DNA from: an uncultured Chlorobiaceae bacterium
GTDB lineage: Bacteria; Bacteroidota; Chlorobiia; Chlorobiales; Chlorobiaceae
Reading direction: 5' to 3'
DNA: 64,000 nt
NCBI GenBank assembly: GCA_903866255.1
Contig: CAIPMW010000019.1
Span: forward strand, 1-64,000
Made by a program: the position numbers and the translations under genes. The notes below the pieces were generated by a model that did not search any database, was not told where the DNA came from, and was given only the letters and a program-made list of their open reading frames with translations. Below, one piece after another: positions 27,582 through 36,020 of this stretch. Within the stretch, counting starts at the first letter, position 1; each line of letters begins with the position of its first letter.

Positions 27582-28425
27582 TACCTGCGGTTGTTCGGCT
27601 GATGGCGGGGCAGTGCTTCGCAAACCTGGAGAGAGCGATTATCTTATGCATGTCAGTGATGGCAATCATGGGCATACCCATCATCATGCCGGAGAGGTGC
27701 ATCACTCTTCAGCCAATGTTCAAGAGGAGCATCACGATCATGCTCACGACCATCATCATCATGAGAGCACAACTCGGAAGATTGTGCTTGAGCAGGATGT
27801 GTTGCAGCAAAACAATCTTCTCGCCGAAAGAAATCGTGGATATTTTGAAGCGAGGCATATTTTTGCACTGAATTTTCTCAGCTCTCCGGGGTCGGGCAAA
27901 ACCTCGTTGCTTGAAAAAATTATTCCACTCTTGCAACAGCGCTTTCCGGTTGCTGTTATTGAGGGTGATCAGCAGACGACCAATGATGCCGACCGTATCC
28001 ACGCCCTTGGGGTGCCGGTGATTCAGATCAATACGGGCTCGGGGTGTCATCTCGATGCCCTGATGGTGAACCGTGCGGTCAAGGAGCTTGAGGTGCAGGA
28101 TCATTCCCTGCTCTGTATCGAGAATGTAGGAAACCTTGTCTGCCCTGCGCTTTTTGATTTGGGTGAAGCGCTGAAGGTGGTGATTATCAGTGTGACGGAG
28201 GGCGACGACAAGCCGCTGAAGTATCCGACCATGTTTCATGAGGCAGATCTCTGCATCCTCAACAAGATTGATCTGCTGCCTTATGTTGAGTTTGATGTGG
28301 CAAAGTGTCGGGAGAACGCCATGCGGGTTAACCACCATCTGGAGTGGTTTGAAGTATCAGCGAAGAGCGGCGAGGGGCTTTCGGTATTGCAGGAGTGGAT
28401 CGAAAAGAGATTATCACACCATTGA
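27574..28425 (+). CDS. hypB: Hydrogenase nickel incorporation GTPase HypB
   Basis: A 283-residue GTPase. The N terminus MCDTCGC is a high-affinity nickel site, followed by a histidine-rich stretch (about residues 27-66, with runs such as HDHAHDHHHH) that can store nickel. The G domain has the P-loop SSPGSGKTSL, EGDQQT, and NKIDLLP for guanine binding. It couples GTP hydrolysis to nickel insertion. The long His-rich region suggests a combined storage and insertion role. Confidence 0.95.
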   Translation: MCDTCGCSADGGAVLRKPGESDYLMHVSDGNHGHTHHHAGEVHHSSANVQEEHHDHAHDHHHHESTTRKIVLEQDVLQQNNLLAERNRGYFEARHIFALNFLSSPGSGKTSLLEKIIPLLQQRFPVAVIEGDQQTTNDADRIHALGVPVIQINTGSGCHLDALMVNRAVKELEVQDHSLLCIENVGNLVCPALFDLGEALKVVIISVTEGDDKPLKYPTMFHEADLCILNKIDLLPYVEFDVAKCRENAMRVNHHLEWFEVSAKSGEGLSVLQEWIEKRLSHH

Positions 28426-30737
28426 GCACTCAACGTGAGGTTCGGCGGCGCCTGCTGGTCAACGGGATTGTGCAAGGGGTTGGCTTTCGCCCTTTTGTCT
28501 ATCGTCTTGCTGTCGGATATGGACTGAAAGGGTTTATCCGCAATACTCCCTCAGGCGTTCTGCTTGAGGTGCAGGGCCCTGTTGTGCATCTCGACAGCTT
28601 TTGTCGCGCATTGCAGAGCGCCCCTCCACCGCTTGCCCGCATTGAGGCAATCGAAGAGAGCGAGGTTGATTGTGTTGCCGAGGAGGGATTTTTTATCGAA
28701 GATTCGAGCGCAGGTGCCGAGGTTGAGACACTTGTTCCGCCAGATATTGCTCTCTGCGGCGATTGTCGTCGCGAACTTCTGGAGCCGACAAACCGGCGGT
28801 TTCGCTACCCTTTTATCAACTGCACCAATTGTGGTCCCCGTTACACTATTGTCGGGCATCTCCCCTACGACCGTCCCTCGACATCCATGCACTCTTTCAC
28901 GATGTGCCCTGAGTGTGAACGGGAGTACCACGACCCGCTTGATCGTCGTTTTCATGCGCAGCCCAATGCCTGTCCGGTGTGCGGCCCGGCGCTTGTGTTG
29001 CTTGATGCGGCTGGTTTGCCGATGATGGCGGGTGCTGTGGCGCTGTCCAGTTGTTCCCCTGAGTTTCCAAAGCCCTTGGCAGGTGATGCTGTAACAGAAG
29101 CGGTTGTGTTGCTTGAACAGGGGGATATTCTTGCTCTGAAGGGGCTTGGAGGTTTTCATCTTGCTGTTGATGCGAGCAATGAGCGTGCGGTGAGGAGGCT
29201 CCGTGAGCGAAAAGGGCGTGAGGCAAAGCCTTTTGCGGTGATGATGCGCGATATCATTCAGGTCAGGAGCTGGTGCGACGTGAGCGAGGGTGAGCTTGCC
29301 GCCTTGACCTCACCAGAGGCACCCATTGTGCTTCTCAACCAGCGAGCGGGCAGTATACTGGCACCATCAGTAGCACCGGGCTACGATCGACTCGGAGTCA
29401 TACTTCCCTATACCCCGCTGCATACCCTGCTCTTCGAATCGGGGCCCGACGTGCTGGTAATGACCAGTGCAAATTTCAGCGACGAGCCTATTGTCAATGA
29501 CAATGACGAAGCGCTCTCTCGCCTCACAGGAATTGCGGATGTCTTTCTGCTTCACAATCGACCCATCTACCTTAAATGTGACGATTCGGTAACTATCCAT
29601 CTCTCAGGCGAGCTTCGTCATATCAGGCGGAGCAGGGGATATGTGCCGGCGCCAATCACTCTCCGTAACGGTGGGGCCACGGTGCTTGGAACCGGAGGAG
29701 AGCTTAAAAACAGCGTCACTCTGTTGAAAGGTACTCATGCGCTGATGAGCCAGCATATCGGTGATATGAAAAATTTTGAAGCATACCGCCATTTTGAACA
29801 GGTTGTCGCCCACTTGCAGCACCTTTTTCAAGCCAAGCCGGAGCTTGTGGTGCATGATCTCCATCCCGGCTACCTGACGACACAATGGGCGTTATGCCAG
29901 AATATCCCTCTGCTTGGCGTTCAACACCATCACGCTCATCTGGTTGCATGCCTTGCTGAAAACAGGGAGGAGGGCCCTGCTCTCGGGCTTATCCTTGATG
30001 GTACCGGCTACGGAACCGATGGCACAATCTGGGGTGGCGAGCTGCTGATTGGGGATGCCGCCGGAGTGGAGCGTTTCGCCTCGCTGGAGTCCATGCCGCT
30101 GCCGGGTGGTGATGCGGCGGTGATTCATCCATGGCGTCTGGCGCTTGGTTATCTTCACAGAAGCTGCGTCGATATGCCTGAGCTGCCGTTTATGAAAGGG
30201 AGGGGGATTGCGCCGGTTCTTGAGCTGCTCGAAAAAAAGGTGAACATTGTTGAAACATCAAGCTGTGGTCGCCTCTTCGATGCCGTTGCTGCGCTCTGCA
30301 ACCTGCGGGGAGAGATCAGCTATGAAGGAGAGGCCGCTATTGCGCTGATGCATGCCGCAGACGGGGTAGTGGGAGAAAAAGAGTTTCGCTCTGCATTGCG
30401 TGAAGAAAAAGGTCGCTGGATTATGCAGGTGTCACCAATGATTCAGGATATTGCCACTGCATTGCAACAAGGGATGCCAGTCACTGAAATCAGCCAGAGA
30501 TTCCACCGCACTTTGATATCTTGCTTTCTGGAGATCATTAGCAAAGCTGCCAAAGCTGCCGGTATAAAAACAGTAGTCCTGAGCGGAGGGGTTTTTCAGA
30601 ACGAGCTTCTCTTTGTTACCTTGTTGCATGAGCTGCAACAGGCAGGCTACAGGGTGCTCACTCATGCGCGTGTTCCGTCAAATGACGGGGGGCTTTCGCT
30701 TGGTCAGGCGATAATCGGGCGGCGTATGTTGTCTTGA
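28395..30737 (+). CDS. hypF: Carbamoyltransferase HypF
   Basis: A 780-residue protein making the thiocarbamate that becomes the cyanide ligands of NiFe hydrogenase. Domains in order are acylphosphatase (about 15-105, GIVQGVGFRPFVY), two zinc-finger-like modules (CGDCRREL through CPVCGP, about 121-200), a YrdC-like domain (about 225-400) and a Kae1-like carbamoyltransferase domain with HHAHLVACLAEN and DGTGYGTDGTIWGGE. The ATG at 28395 overlaps hypB by 31 bases; an in-frame TTG at 28422 overlapping the hypB stop is an alternative start. Confidence 0.95.
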   Translation: MDRKEIITPLSTQREVRRRLLVNGIVQGVGFRPFVYRLAVGYGLKGFIRNTPSGVLLEVQGPVVHLDSFCRALQSAPPPLARIEAIEESEVDCVAEEGFFIEDSSAGAEVETLVPPDIALCGDCRRELLEPTNRRFRYPFINCTNCGPRYTIVGHLPYDRPSTSMHSFTMCPECEREYHDPLDRRFHAQPNACPVCGPALVLLDAAGLPMMAGAVALSSCSPEFPKPLAGDAVTEAVVLLEQGDILALKGLGGFHLAVDASNERAVRRLRERKGREAKPFAVMMRDIIQVRSWCDVSEGELAALTSPEAPIVLLNQRAGSILAPSVAPGYDRLGVILPYTPLHTLLFESGPDVLVMTSANFSDEPIVNDNDEALSRLTGIADVFLLHNRPIYLKCDDSVTIHLSGELRHIRRSRGYVPAPITLRNGGATVLGTGGELKNSVTLLKGTHALMSQHIGDMKNFEAYRHFEQVVAHLQHLFQAKPELVVHDLHPGYLTTQWALCQNIPLLGVQHHHAHLVACLAENREEGPALGLILDGTGYGTDGTIWGGELLIGDAAGVERFASLESMPLPGGDAAVIHPWRLALGYLHRSCVDMPELPFMKGRGIAPVLELLEKKVNIVETSSCGRLFDAVAALCNLRGEISYEGEAAIALMHAADGVVGEKEFRSALREEKGRWIMQVSPMIQDIATALQQGMPVTEISQRFHRTLISCFLEIISKAAKAAGIKTVVLSGGVFQNELLFVTLLHELQQAGYRVLTHARVPSNDGGLSLGQAIIGRRMLS

Positions 30738-30846
30738 ACCGTGATTTGCCTGATTTGCTTGATGACATGATTGATTGATTGGTTGCACAATGAGGATAAA
30801 CTCAAAAATCAAGGTAATCCTGTAATCAAATAAATCAAGGTTCAGA
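30733..30846. repeat. MITE-like element, copy 2
   Basis: About 114 bases bounded by TTGAACCGTGATTTGCC on the left and the complement of CTGAACCTTGATTT on the right, matching the ends of the element at 11269-11395 in the same orientation. It lies inside the hyp cluster, between hypF and hypC, with no coding capacity. It overlaps the last bases of hypF. Confidence 0.7.
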
Positions 30847-30908
30847 AACTATTTGATGAAAAACTGGTAAATACATCTTATCACTAACGTTCCATTTCTT
30901 TTTAACCA

Positions 30909-31181
30909 ATGTGTCTCGCTATTCCCGGAAAACTGATCGAACTTACGACGGAAAATGGCCTGAAAATGGGCATTATTGACGTGAACGGTTCAAAAACAAG
31001 AGCCTGTCTGGAGTATGTGCCCGACATCAAGGCGGGGCAGTATACCATTGTGCATGCCGGGTTCGCTCTGAAAATAATTGACGAAGAGGAGGCTGCCGAG
31101 AGTCTGAAGCTCTGGCAGGAGCTGATTGAGAGCGGGGCTTTTCAGCCTGAGGAAGATTCACCATTCCCTGAAATTGTGTGA
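30909..31181 (+). CDS. hypC: Hydrogenase maturation chaperone HypC
   Basis: A 90-residue OB-fold-like protein. It starts [12 protein letters not shown], where Cys2 binds the iron centre after removal of methionine, and continues with the family segment [22 protein letters not shown]. HypC carries the iron-cyanide-carbonyl unit together with HypD. It is separated from hypF by a repeat element and may have its own promoter. Confidence 0.94.
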   Translation: MCLAIPGKLIELTTENGLKMGIIDVNGSKTRACLEYVPDIKAGQYTIVHAGFALKIIDEEEAAESLKLWQELIESGAFQPEEDSPFPEIV

Positions 31182-31194
31182 CGAGCAACCTTTT

Positions 31195-32286
31195 ATGAGA
31201 TATATCGACGAATACCGTGATCCAGAGCTTGCCCGAACGCTGCTTGATGAGATTCGCAGAAAAGCCACCCGGCGCTGGACGATCATGGAGATATGCGGAG
31301 GCCAGACACACTCCATTCTGCGAAATGGTCTTGACCAACTGCTGCCTGGGAGCATCGAGCTGGTGCATGGCCCCGGGTGCCCCGTCTGCGTCACCCCCCT
31401 TGAATCCATTGAGCGAGCTCTTGCCATCGCTGCACGGGAAGAGGTGATTTTTACAAGTTTCGGGGATATGCTTCGGGTGCCCGGCAATGCAAAGGATCTC
31501 TTTATGGTGCGCAGCGCCGGTGGGGATGTCCGCATTGTTTTTTCACCTCTTGATGCCCTGCAGATAGCCCGTGATAACCCGTCAAAAGAGGTGGTTTTTT
31601 TTGCTGTCGGGTTTGAAACCACGGCTCCGGCCAATGCCATGGCGGTCTGGCAGGCCGCCCGTGAGGGGAGAGAGAATTTCTCGGTTCTGGTGAGCCAGGT
31701 GATGGTGCCACCAGCCATGCGGGCCATTCTCTCTTCACCGGGGAACAGGGTTCAGGGGTTTCTTGCCGCAGGGCACGTCTGCGCGGTGATGGGCTATGAA
31801 GAGTATGAACCGGTAGCCCGTGAGTTTCATGTGCCGATTGTCCCGACTGGTTTCGAGCCTGTGGACCTGCTTGCCGGTATTTTGAATACCGTGGAGTTGC
31901 TGGAAGAGGGGAGGGCGGAGGTGGTCAATCGCTACGGCCGTGTTGTCAGCCGTGAAGGCAATCCTGTGGCGCGGGAGATTATGGCAAAAGTATTTGAGGT
32001 GATTGATCGTCCGTGGCGCGGGATTGGGTTGATTCCCGACAGCGGTCTTGGGCTCAGGGAGGCATTTGCCCGTTTTGATGCCGAAAAAAAGTTTCATGTG
32101 ACCAATATCTGTGCCCAGGAGTCGCCACTCTGTATGAGCGGCAGTGTGTTGCAGGGTATGCTGAAGCCCGACGGCTGTCCCGCTTTTGCGAAGGAGTGTA
32201 CACCCGAGCATCCGCTCGGTGCCACCATGGTCTCCTCCGAAGGGGCCTGCGCCGCCTATTATAACTATCACACTATTGTATCATGA
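31195..32286 (+). CDS. hypD: Hydrogenase maturation protein HypD
   Basis: A 363-residue iron-sulfur scaffold on which the Fe(CN)2CO group of NiFe hydrogenase is built. [20 protein letters not shown], and [11 protein letters not shown] are the family motifs, and the C-terminal cysteines for the 4Fe-4S cluster are present. I chose ATG 31195 ([14 protein letters not shown]) rather than the longer frame from 31126 because homologues begin with this YIDEFRD-like phrase and the longer frame would overlap hypC. The gap to hypC is 13 bases. Confidence 0.95.
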   Translation: MRYIDEYRDPELARTLLDEIRRKATRRWTIMEICGGQTHSILRNGLDQLLPGSIELVHGPGCPVCVTPLESIERALAIAAREEVIFTSFGDMLRVPGNAKDLFMVRSAGGDVRIVFSPLDALQIARDNPSKEVVFFAVGFETTAPANAMAVWQAAREGRENFSVLVSQVMVPPAMRAILSSPGNRVQGFLAAGHVCAVMGYEEYEPVAREFHVPIVPTGFEPVDLLAGILNTVELLEEGRAEVVNRYGRVVSREGNPVAREIMAKVFEVIDRPWRGIGLIPDSGLGLREAFARFDAEKKFHVTNICAQESPLCMSGSVLQGMLKPDGCPAFAKECTPEHPLGATMVSSEGACAAYYNYHTIVS

Positions 32287-33329
32287 CCATTGCACCTGCC
32301 TGTCCAACTCCCATTATGCAGCACGAAACTGTCCAGATGGCCCATGGCGCGGGGGGACGGTTATCACAGGCACTTATGCAGAGGGTCTTTATGCCGCACC
32401 TTTCCAACGCTTTTCTTGATCTGCTTGATGATCAGGCAAAGCTTGATCTCCCGCTCGGCAGAACAGCTTTTACGACGGACACCTACGTGGTGAGCCCTGT
32501 TTTTTTTCCTGGGGGTAACATCGGAGAGCTTGCCGTTAACGGTACCGTTAACGATCTGGCCGTAGGTGGTGCCAGGCCGCTCTACCTCAGCGCCGGGTTT
32601 GTGCTTGAAGAGGGGCTTCTGCTGGCGGAGCTCGAAACTATTGTCAAAAGCATGGCAGAAGCCGCCCGTCGAGCAGGGGTGATGATTGTGACCGGCGACA
32701 CCAAAGTGGTTGGAAAAGGGCAGTGCGACAAAATTTTCATCAACACATCGGGCATCGGTGTTATTCGGGAGGGAGTGAACCTCTCCTGTCGCAACCTGAA
32801 GGCGGGTGACAGCATTATTCTTTCAGGAACGGTGGGCGATCACGGGATGGCCATCATGACCTCGCGAGAGGGACTCTCATTCCATTCGAGGATAACGAGT
32901 GACTGTGTGGCGCTCAATGGCATGATTGGCTCCATTCTTGATGAGCTGCCTTGTGCAATCCACGCCATGCGCGACCCGACCAGGGGCGGGGTGGCCGCCA
33001 CACTGAACGAACTGGCAAGCTCCTCTTCTGTTGGTATTGAGATCAATGAGAGCACCATTCCTGTCAAACCCGACGTTCGGGGTGCCTGTGAGCTGCTCGG
33101 TATTGACCCCCTGCATGTGGCAAACGAAGGCAAACTTGTTGTGGCTGTAGCGGCAGACAACGCCAGAGAGGCGCTCGACCTGATTCGCAGCTTCGACCCT
33201 GGTCGGGATGCCGTCATTATTGGCTCGGTGGTTGACGATCATCCCGGTATGGTTGTTATGCGGACACTCTATGGCAGTCGGCGGATTATTGATCTTCCGC
33301 TTGGTGAGCAGTTGCCCCGGATTTGCTGA
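32283..33329 (+). CDS. hypE: Hydrogenase maturation protein HypE
   Basis: A 348-residue PurM-fold ATPase that dehydrates the thiocarbamate on its own C-terminal cysteine to cyanide. The C terminus ends LPRIC, with that reactive cysteine, and [10 protein letters not shown] is the N-terminal family motif. Its ATG overlaps the hypD stop (ATGA). It is the last gene of the cluster and ends 3 bases from the convergent lpd gene. No hydrogenase structural gene lies in the window. Confidence 0.95.
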   Translation: MTIAPACPTPIMQHETVQMAHGAGGRLSQALMQRVFMPHLSNAFLDLLDDQAKLDLPLGRTAFTTDTYVVSPVFFPGGNIGELAVNGTVNDLAVGGARPLYLSAGFVLEEGLLLAELETIVKSMAEAARRAGVMIVTGDTKVVGKGQCDKIFINTSGIGVIREGVNLSCRNLKAGDSIILSGTVGDHGMAIMTSREGLSFHSRITSDCVALNGMIGSILDELPCAIHAMRDPTRGGVAATLNELASSSSVGIEINESTIPVKPDVRGACELLGIDPLHVANEGKLVVAVAADNAREALDLIRSFDPGRDAVIIGSVVDDHPGMVVMRTLYGSRRIIDLPLGEQLPRIC

Positions 33330-33332
33330 CCC

Positions 33333-34769
33333 TCACATATTCAGAGCCCTTTTGTCAATGGCGAGAGCAGCTTCGCGCATCACCTCCGAAAGGCTTGGAT
33401 GAGGATGGCAGGTACGGGCGACATCTTCTGATGATGCACGGAACTCCATGGCGAGCGCACCTTCGGCAATCAGGTCTGAAGCGCTGGCTCCGATGACATG
33501 TACTCCCAGTATTTCATCTGTTTCAGCATCGGCCAGCATTTTGATAAACCCCTCGCTGTCTCCAAGGCCAAGCGCACGACCGTTGGCGGCAAAGGGAAAC
33601 TGTCCAGCTTTATAGTCACGCCCTTCCGAGCGAAGCTGTTGCTCGGTTTTTCCCACCCAGGCGATTTCTGGTGTGGTGTAGATGACCCAGGGCATACTGT
33701 TATAGTCGATGTGCGGCTTTTGACCCGCCAGCAATTCGGCCACCATCACCCCCTCGTCTTCAGCCTTGTGGGCAAGCATGGGGCCACGAACGACATCACC
33801 GATAGCATAAACACCCGGAGCTGCTGTGGCGCAGTGGTCGTTGACGGGAATATAGCCCCGCTCATCGGTCTGGAGGCCGACAGCCTCAAGATTGAGTTGT
33901 TCAGTGTTCGGAATACGGCCAACCGAGACAATCAGTTTGTCGCATTCGAGGGTGTGTTCGGAACCCTGATCGTCGGTATAGGCAATACTGACTCCATCTT
34001 TCGTGAGTTTTGCCTGGCCGATCCTGACACCAAGCTTGATGTGCAGCCCCTGTTTTAAAAAGAGTTTTGATGCCTCTCTTGAAATACTCTCATCTGCGGC
34101 ACCAAGAAACGATGGCATCACTTCAAGAATGGTAACCTCCGCGCCAAGTCGGCGCCAGACTGAACCCACTTCAAGCCCGATGACTCCGGCGCCAATGACT
34201 CCCAGTTTTTTTGGCGCTTCGGTGAATTTAAGGGCACCCTCATTATCGCAAATTGCCACATTGTCAACGGCAATATTGGGGATATGACGCGCTTTTGAGC
34301 CGGTGGCGACAATCACCTTCTGCGCCAGAATCTCCTCCTCGCCATCTTTTCCGCTGATGATGATCCGATAGCCCGCATCGTTTTTACCGGCAAAAGAGCC
34401 GCGCCCTTTGAGAAGGGTAATCTTGTTTTTACGGAAGAGGAACTTTACTCCTGCCGTCATTTTCGTGACAATAGCCTCCTTGCGCTTTTGCATCTTTGCA
34501 ACATCAATACTTACCCCTGTAGCAGTGATGCCATGATCAGGAAGGTGGCGCACTGCTTTTTCATAAGCTTCAGAGGAGGCGACGAGCGCCTTGAGGGGAA
34601 TACAACCGGCATTGAGACAGGTGCCACCAAGACGGGGTTCTCCTGCAGGATCGTCGTAGGCGCTGAACTCGCAGCAAGCCACTGAAAAACCAAGCTGAGC
34701 AGCCCGGATTGCGGCGATATAGCCACCAGGGCCTGCGCCGATAACAAGTACGTCAAATTGTTTGCTCAT
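33333..34769 (-). CDS. lpd: Dihydrolipoamide dehydrogenase
   Basis: A 478-residue flavoprotein disulfide reductase, the E3 component that reoxidises dihydrolipoyl groups. It has an N-terminal FAD site VIGAGPGGYIAA, a redox disulfide at Cys51 and Cys56 in GGTCLNAGCIPLKAL, an NAD site GAGVIGLEVGSVW, a second FAD motif YAIGDVV, and a C-terminal HPHPSLSE with the catalytic histidine. The usual serine in CIPSK is leucine here. It lies 15 bases after the E2 gene, so it probably serves the 2-oxoglutarate dehydrogenase complex. Confidence 0.94.
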   Translation of the reverse strand: MSKQFDVLVIGAGPGGYIAAIRAAQLGFSVACCEFSAYDDPAGEPRLGGTCLNAGCIPLKALVASSEAYEKAVRHLPDHGITATGVSIDVAKMQKRKEAIVTKMTAGVKFLFRKNKITLLKGRGSFAGKNDAGYRIIISGKDGEEEILAQKVIVATGSKARHIPNIAVDNVAICDNEGALKFTEAPKKLGVIGAGVIGLEVGSVWRRLGAEVTILEVMPSFLGAADESISREASKLFLKQGLHIKLGVRIGQAKLTKDGVSIAYTDDQGSEHTLECDKLIVSVGRIPNTEQLNLEAVGLQTDERGYIPVNDHCATAAPGVYAIGDVVRGPMLAHKAEDEGVMVAELLAGQKPHIDYNSMPWVIYTTPEIAWVGKTEQQLRSEGRDYKAGQFPFAANGRALGLGDSEGFIKMLADAETDEILGVHVIGASASDLIAEGALAMEFRASSEDVARTCHPHPSLSEVMREAALAIDKRALNM

Positions 34770-34784
34770 GGTAAAGTGTCTCTT

Positions 34785-36011
34785 TTAAAGATCAAGTAAC
34801 AGTCGCGCCGGATCTTCCAGCGCATCCTTAATTGCTGCAAGGCCAAGTACAGCCTCCTTGCCGTCGATAATCCTGTGGTCATAAGAGATGGCCAGATAGT
34901 TCATCGGTCGTATGACGATCTGCCCATTTTCCACGACGGGCCTCTCTTTGGTCGCATGGATTCCAAGAATAGCCGACTGTGGTGGATTGATGATTGGCGT
35001 TGAAAGCATGGAGCCAAAGACCCCGCCATTTGAAATTGAGAAGGTGCCTCCAGTCAGCTCTTCAAGGGAGAGACTGCCCAGTTTTGCCTTGGTTGAATAG
35101 TCGGCTATTTTGCGTTCAATGTCAGCAATGGTCATCTGGTCGACATTTCGCAGGATAGGCACAACAAGGCCTCTTGGTGAACTGACGGCAATACCGATAT
35201 CGAAATAACCGTGATAGATAATATCCTTGCCCTCAACAGAGGCGTTGAGCACGGGATATTTGCGCAGGGCGTGCACCGCAGCTTTGACAAAGAAGGACAT
35301 GAAGCCAAGCTTGACACCGTGCTCTTTTTCAAAGGAGGTTTTGTAGCGGTTGCGCAGCTCAATGACACCCTGCATATTGACCTCATTGAAGGTGGTGAGG
35401 ATGGCGTTGGTAGCCTGGGACTGTAGAAGCCGTTCGGCAATCCTGGCCCTGAGACGGGTCATGGGTACACGTTGTTCCGGTCGGTCGGTCATCAGCGGAG
35501 GCTCAAGGTGTGCCTCCACCGCTTTGATCTTTGGCGCTGCAGGAGCTGATTGAGCCGTTGGCTCGTTGCCAGCCGCTATGGCGTGCAACACATCGCTTTT
35601 GGTAACTCTTCCCTCTCTGCCGGTTCCCTCTACCTGAGAGAGTGTCAGCCCGGTTTCAGCCATCATTTTTGCCGCTGCCGGCATGGTGATTTTCTCTTCA
35701 GATGGTACTCCTGGCGTTTGCTTGATGGCCGCACTCTCTATCTGTTGCACTGTGGCAGCCGCAGACTTTCCTTCGCTGTCGATGCGTGCCAGTACCTGAT
35801 TGGGGACAACGGTGCCACCGTCACCAACAAGAATTTCAAAGATAATGCCTGCTGAGGGTGAAGGGACATCAAAGACAACTTTGTCGGTTTCGATTTCAAA
35901 CAGAATCTCATCTTCAACAACAGCATCTCCAGGTGATTTTTTCCAGTTTAACAGTGTTGCTTCCGCAACTGATTCCGACAACTGGGATATAGTGACGTCG
36001 ATGATTGCCAT
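34785..36011 (-). CDS. sucB: 2-oxoglutarate dehydrogenase E2, dihydrolipoyl succinyltransferase
   Basis: A 408-residue E2. The lipoyl domain has the lipoylated lysine Lys44 in [13 protein letters not shown], a linker follows, then a peripheral-subunit-binding domain (about 105-145), and a catalytic domain with [12 protein letters not shown] near residue 380. It transfers succinyl groups to coenzyme A. The single lipoyl domain and the immediate neighbour sucA, 9 bases upstream, point to 2-oxoglutarate rather than pyruvate as substrate. Confidence 0.94.
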   Translation of the reverse strand: MAIIDVTISQLSESVAEATLLNWKKSPGDAVVEDEILFEIETDKVVFDVPSPSAGIIFEILVGDGGTVVPNQVLARIDSEGKSAAATVQQIESAAIKQTPGVPSEEKITMPAAAKMMAETGLTLSQVEGTGREGRVTKSDVLHAIAAGNEPTAQSAPAAPKIKAVEAHLEPPLMTDRPEQRVPMTRLRARIAERLLQSQATNAILTTFNEVNMQGVIELRNRYKTSFEKEHGVKLGFMSFFVKAAVHALRKYPVLNASVEGKDIIYHGYFDIGIAVSSPRGLVVPILRNVDQMTIADIERKIADYSTKAKLGSLSLEELTGGTFSISNGGVFGSMLSTPIINPPQSAILGIHATKERPVVENGQIVIRPMNYLAISYDHRIIDGKEAVLGLAAIKDALEDPARLLLDL

Positions 36012-36020
36012 TCGTGCATA

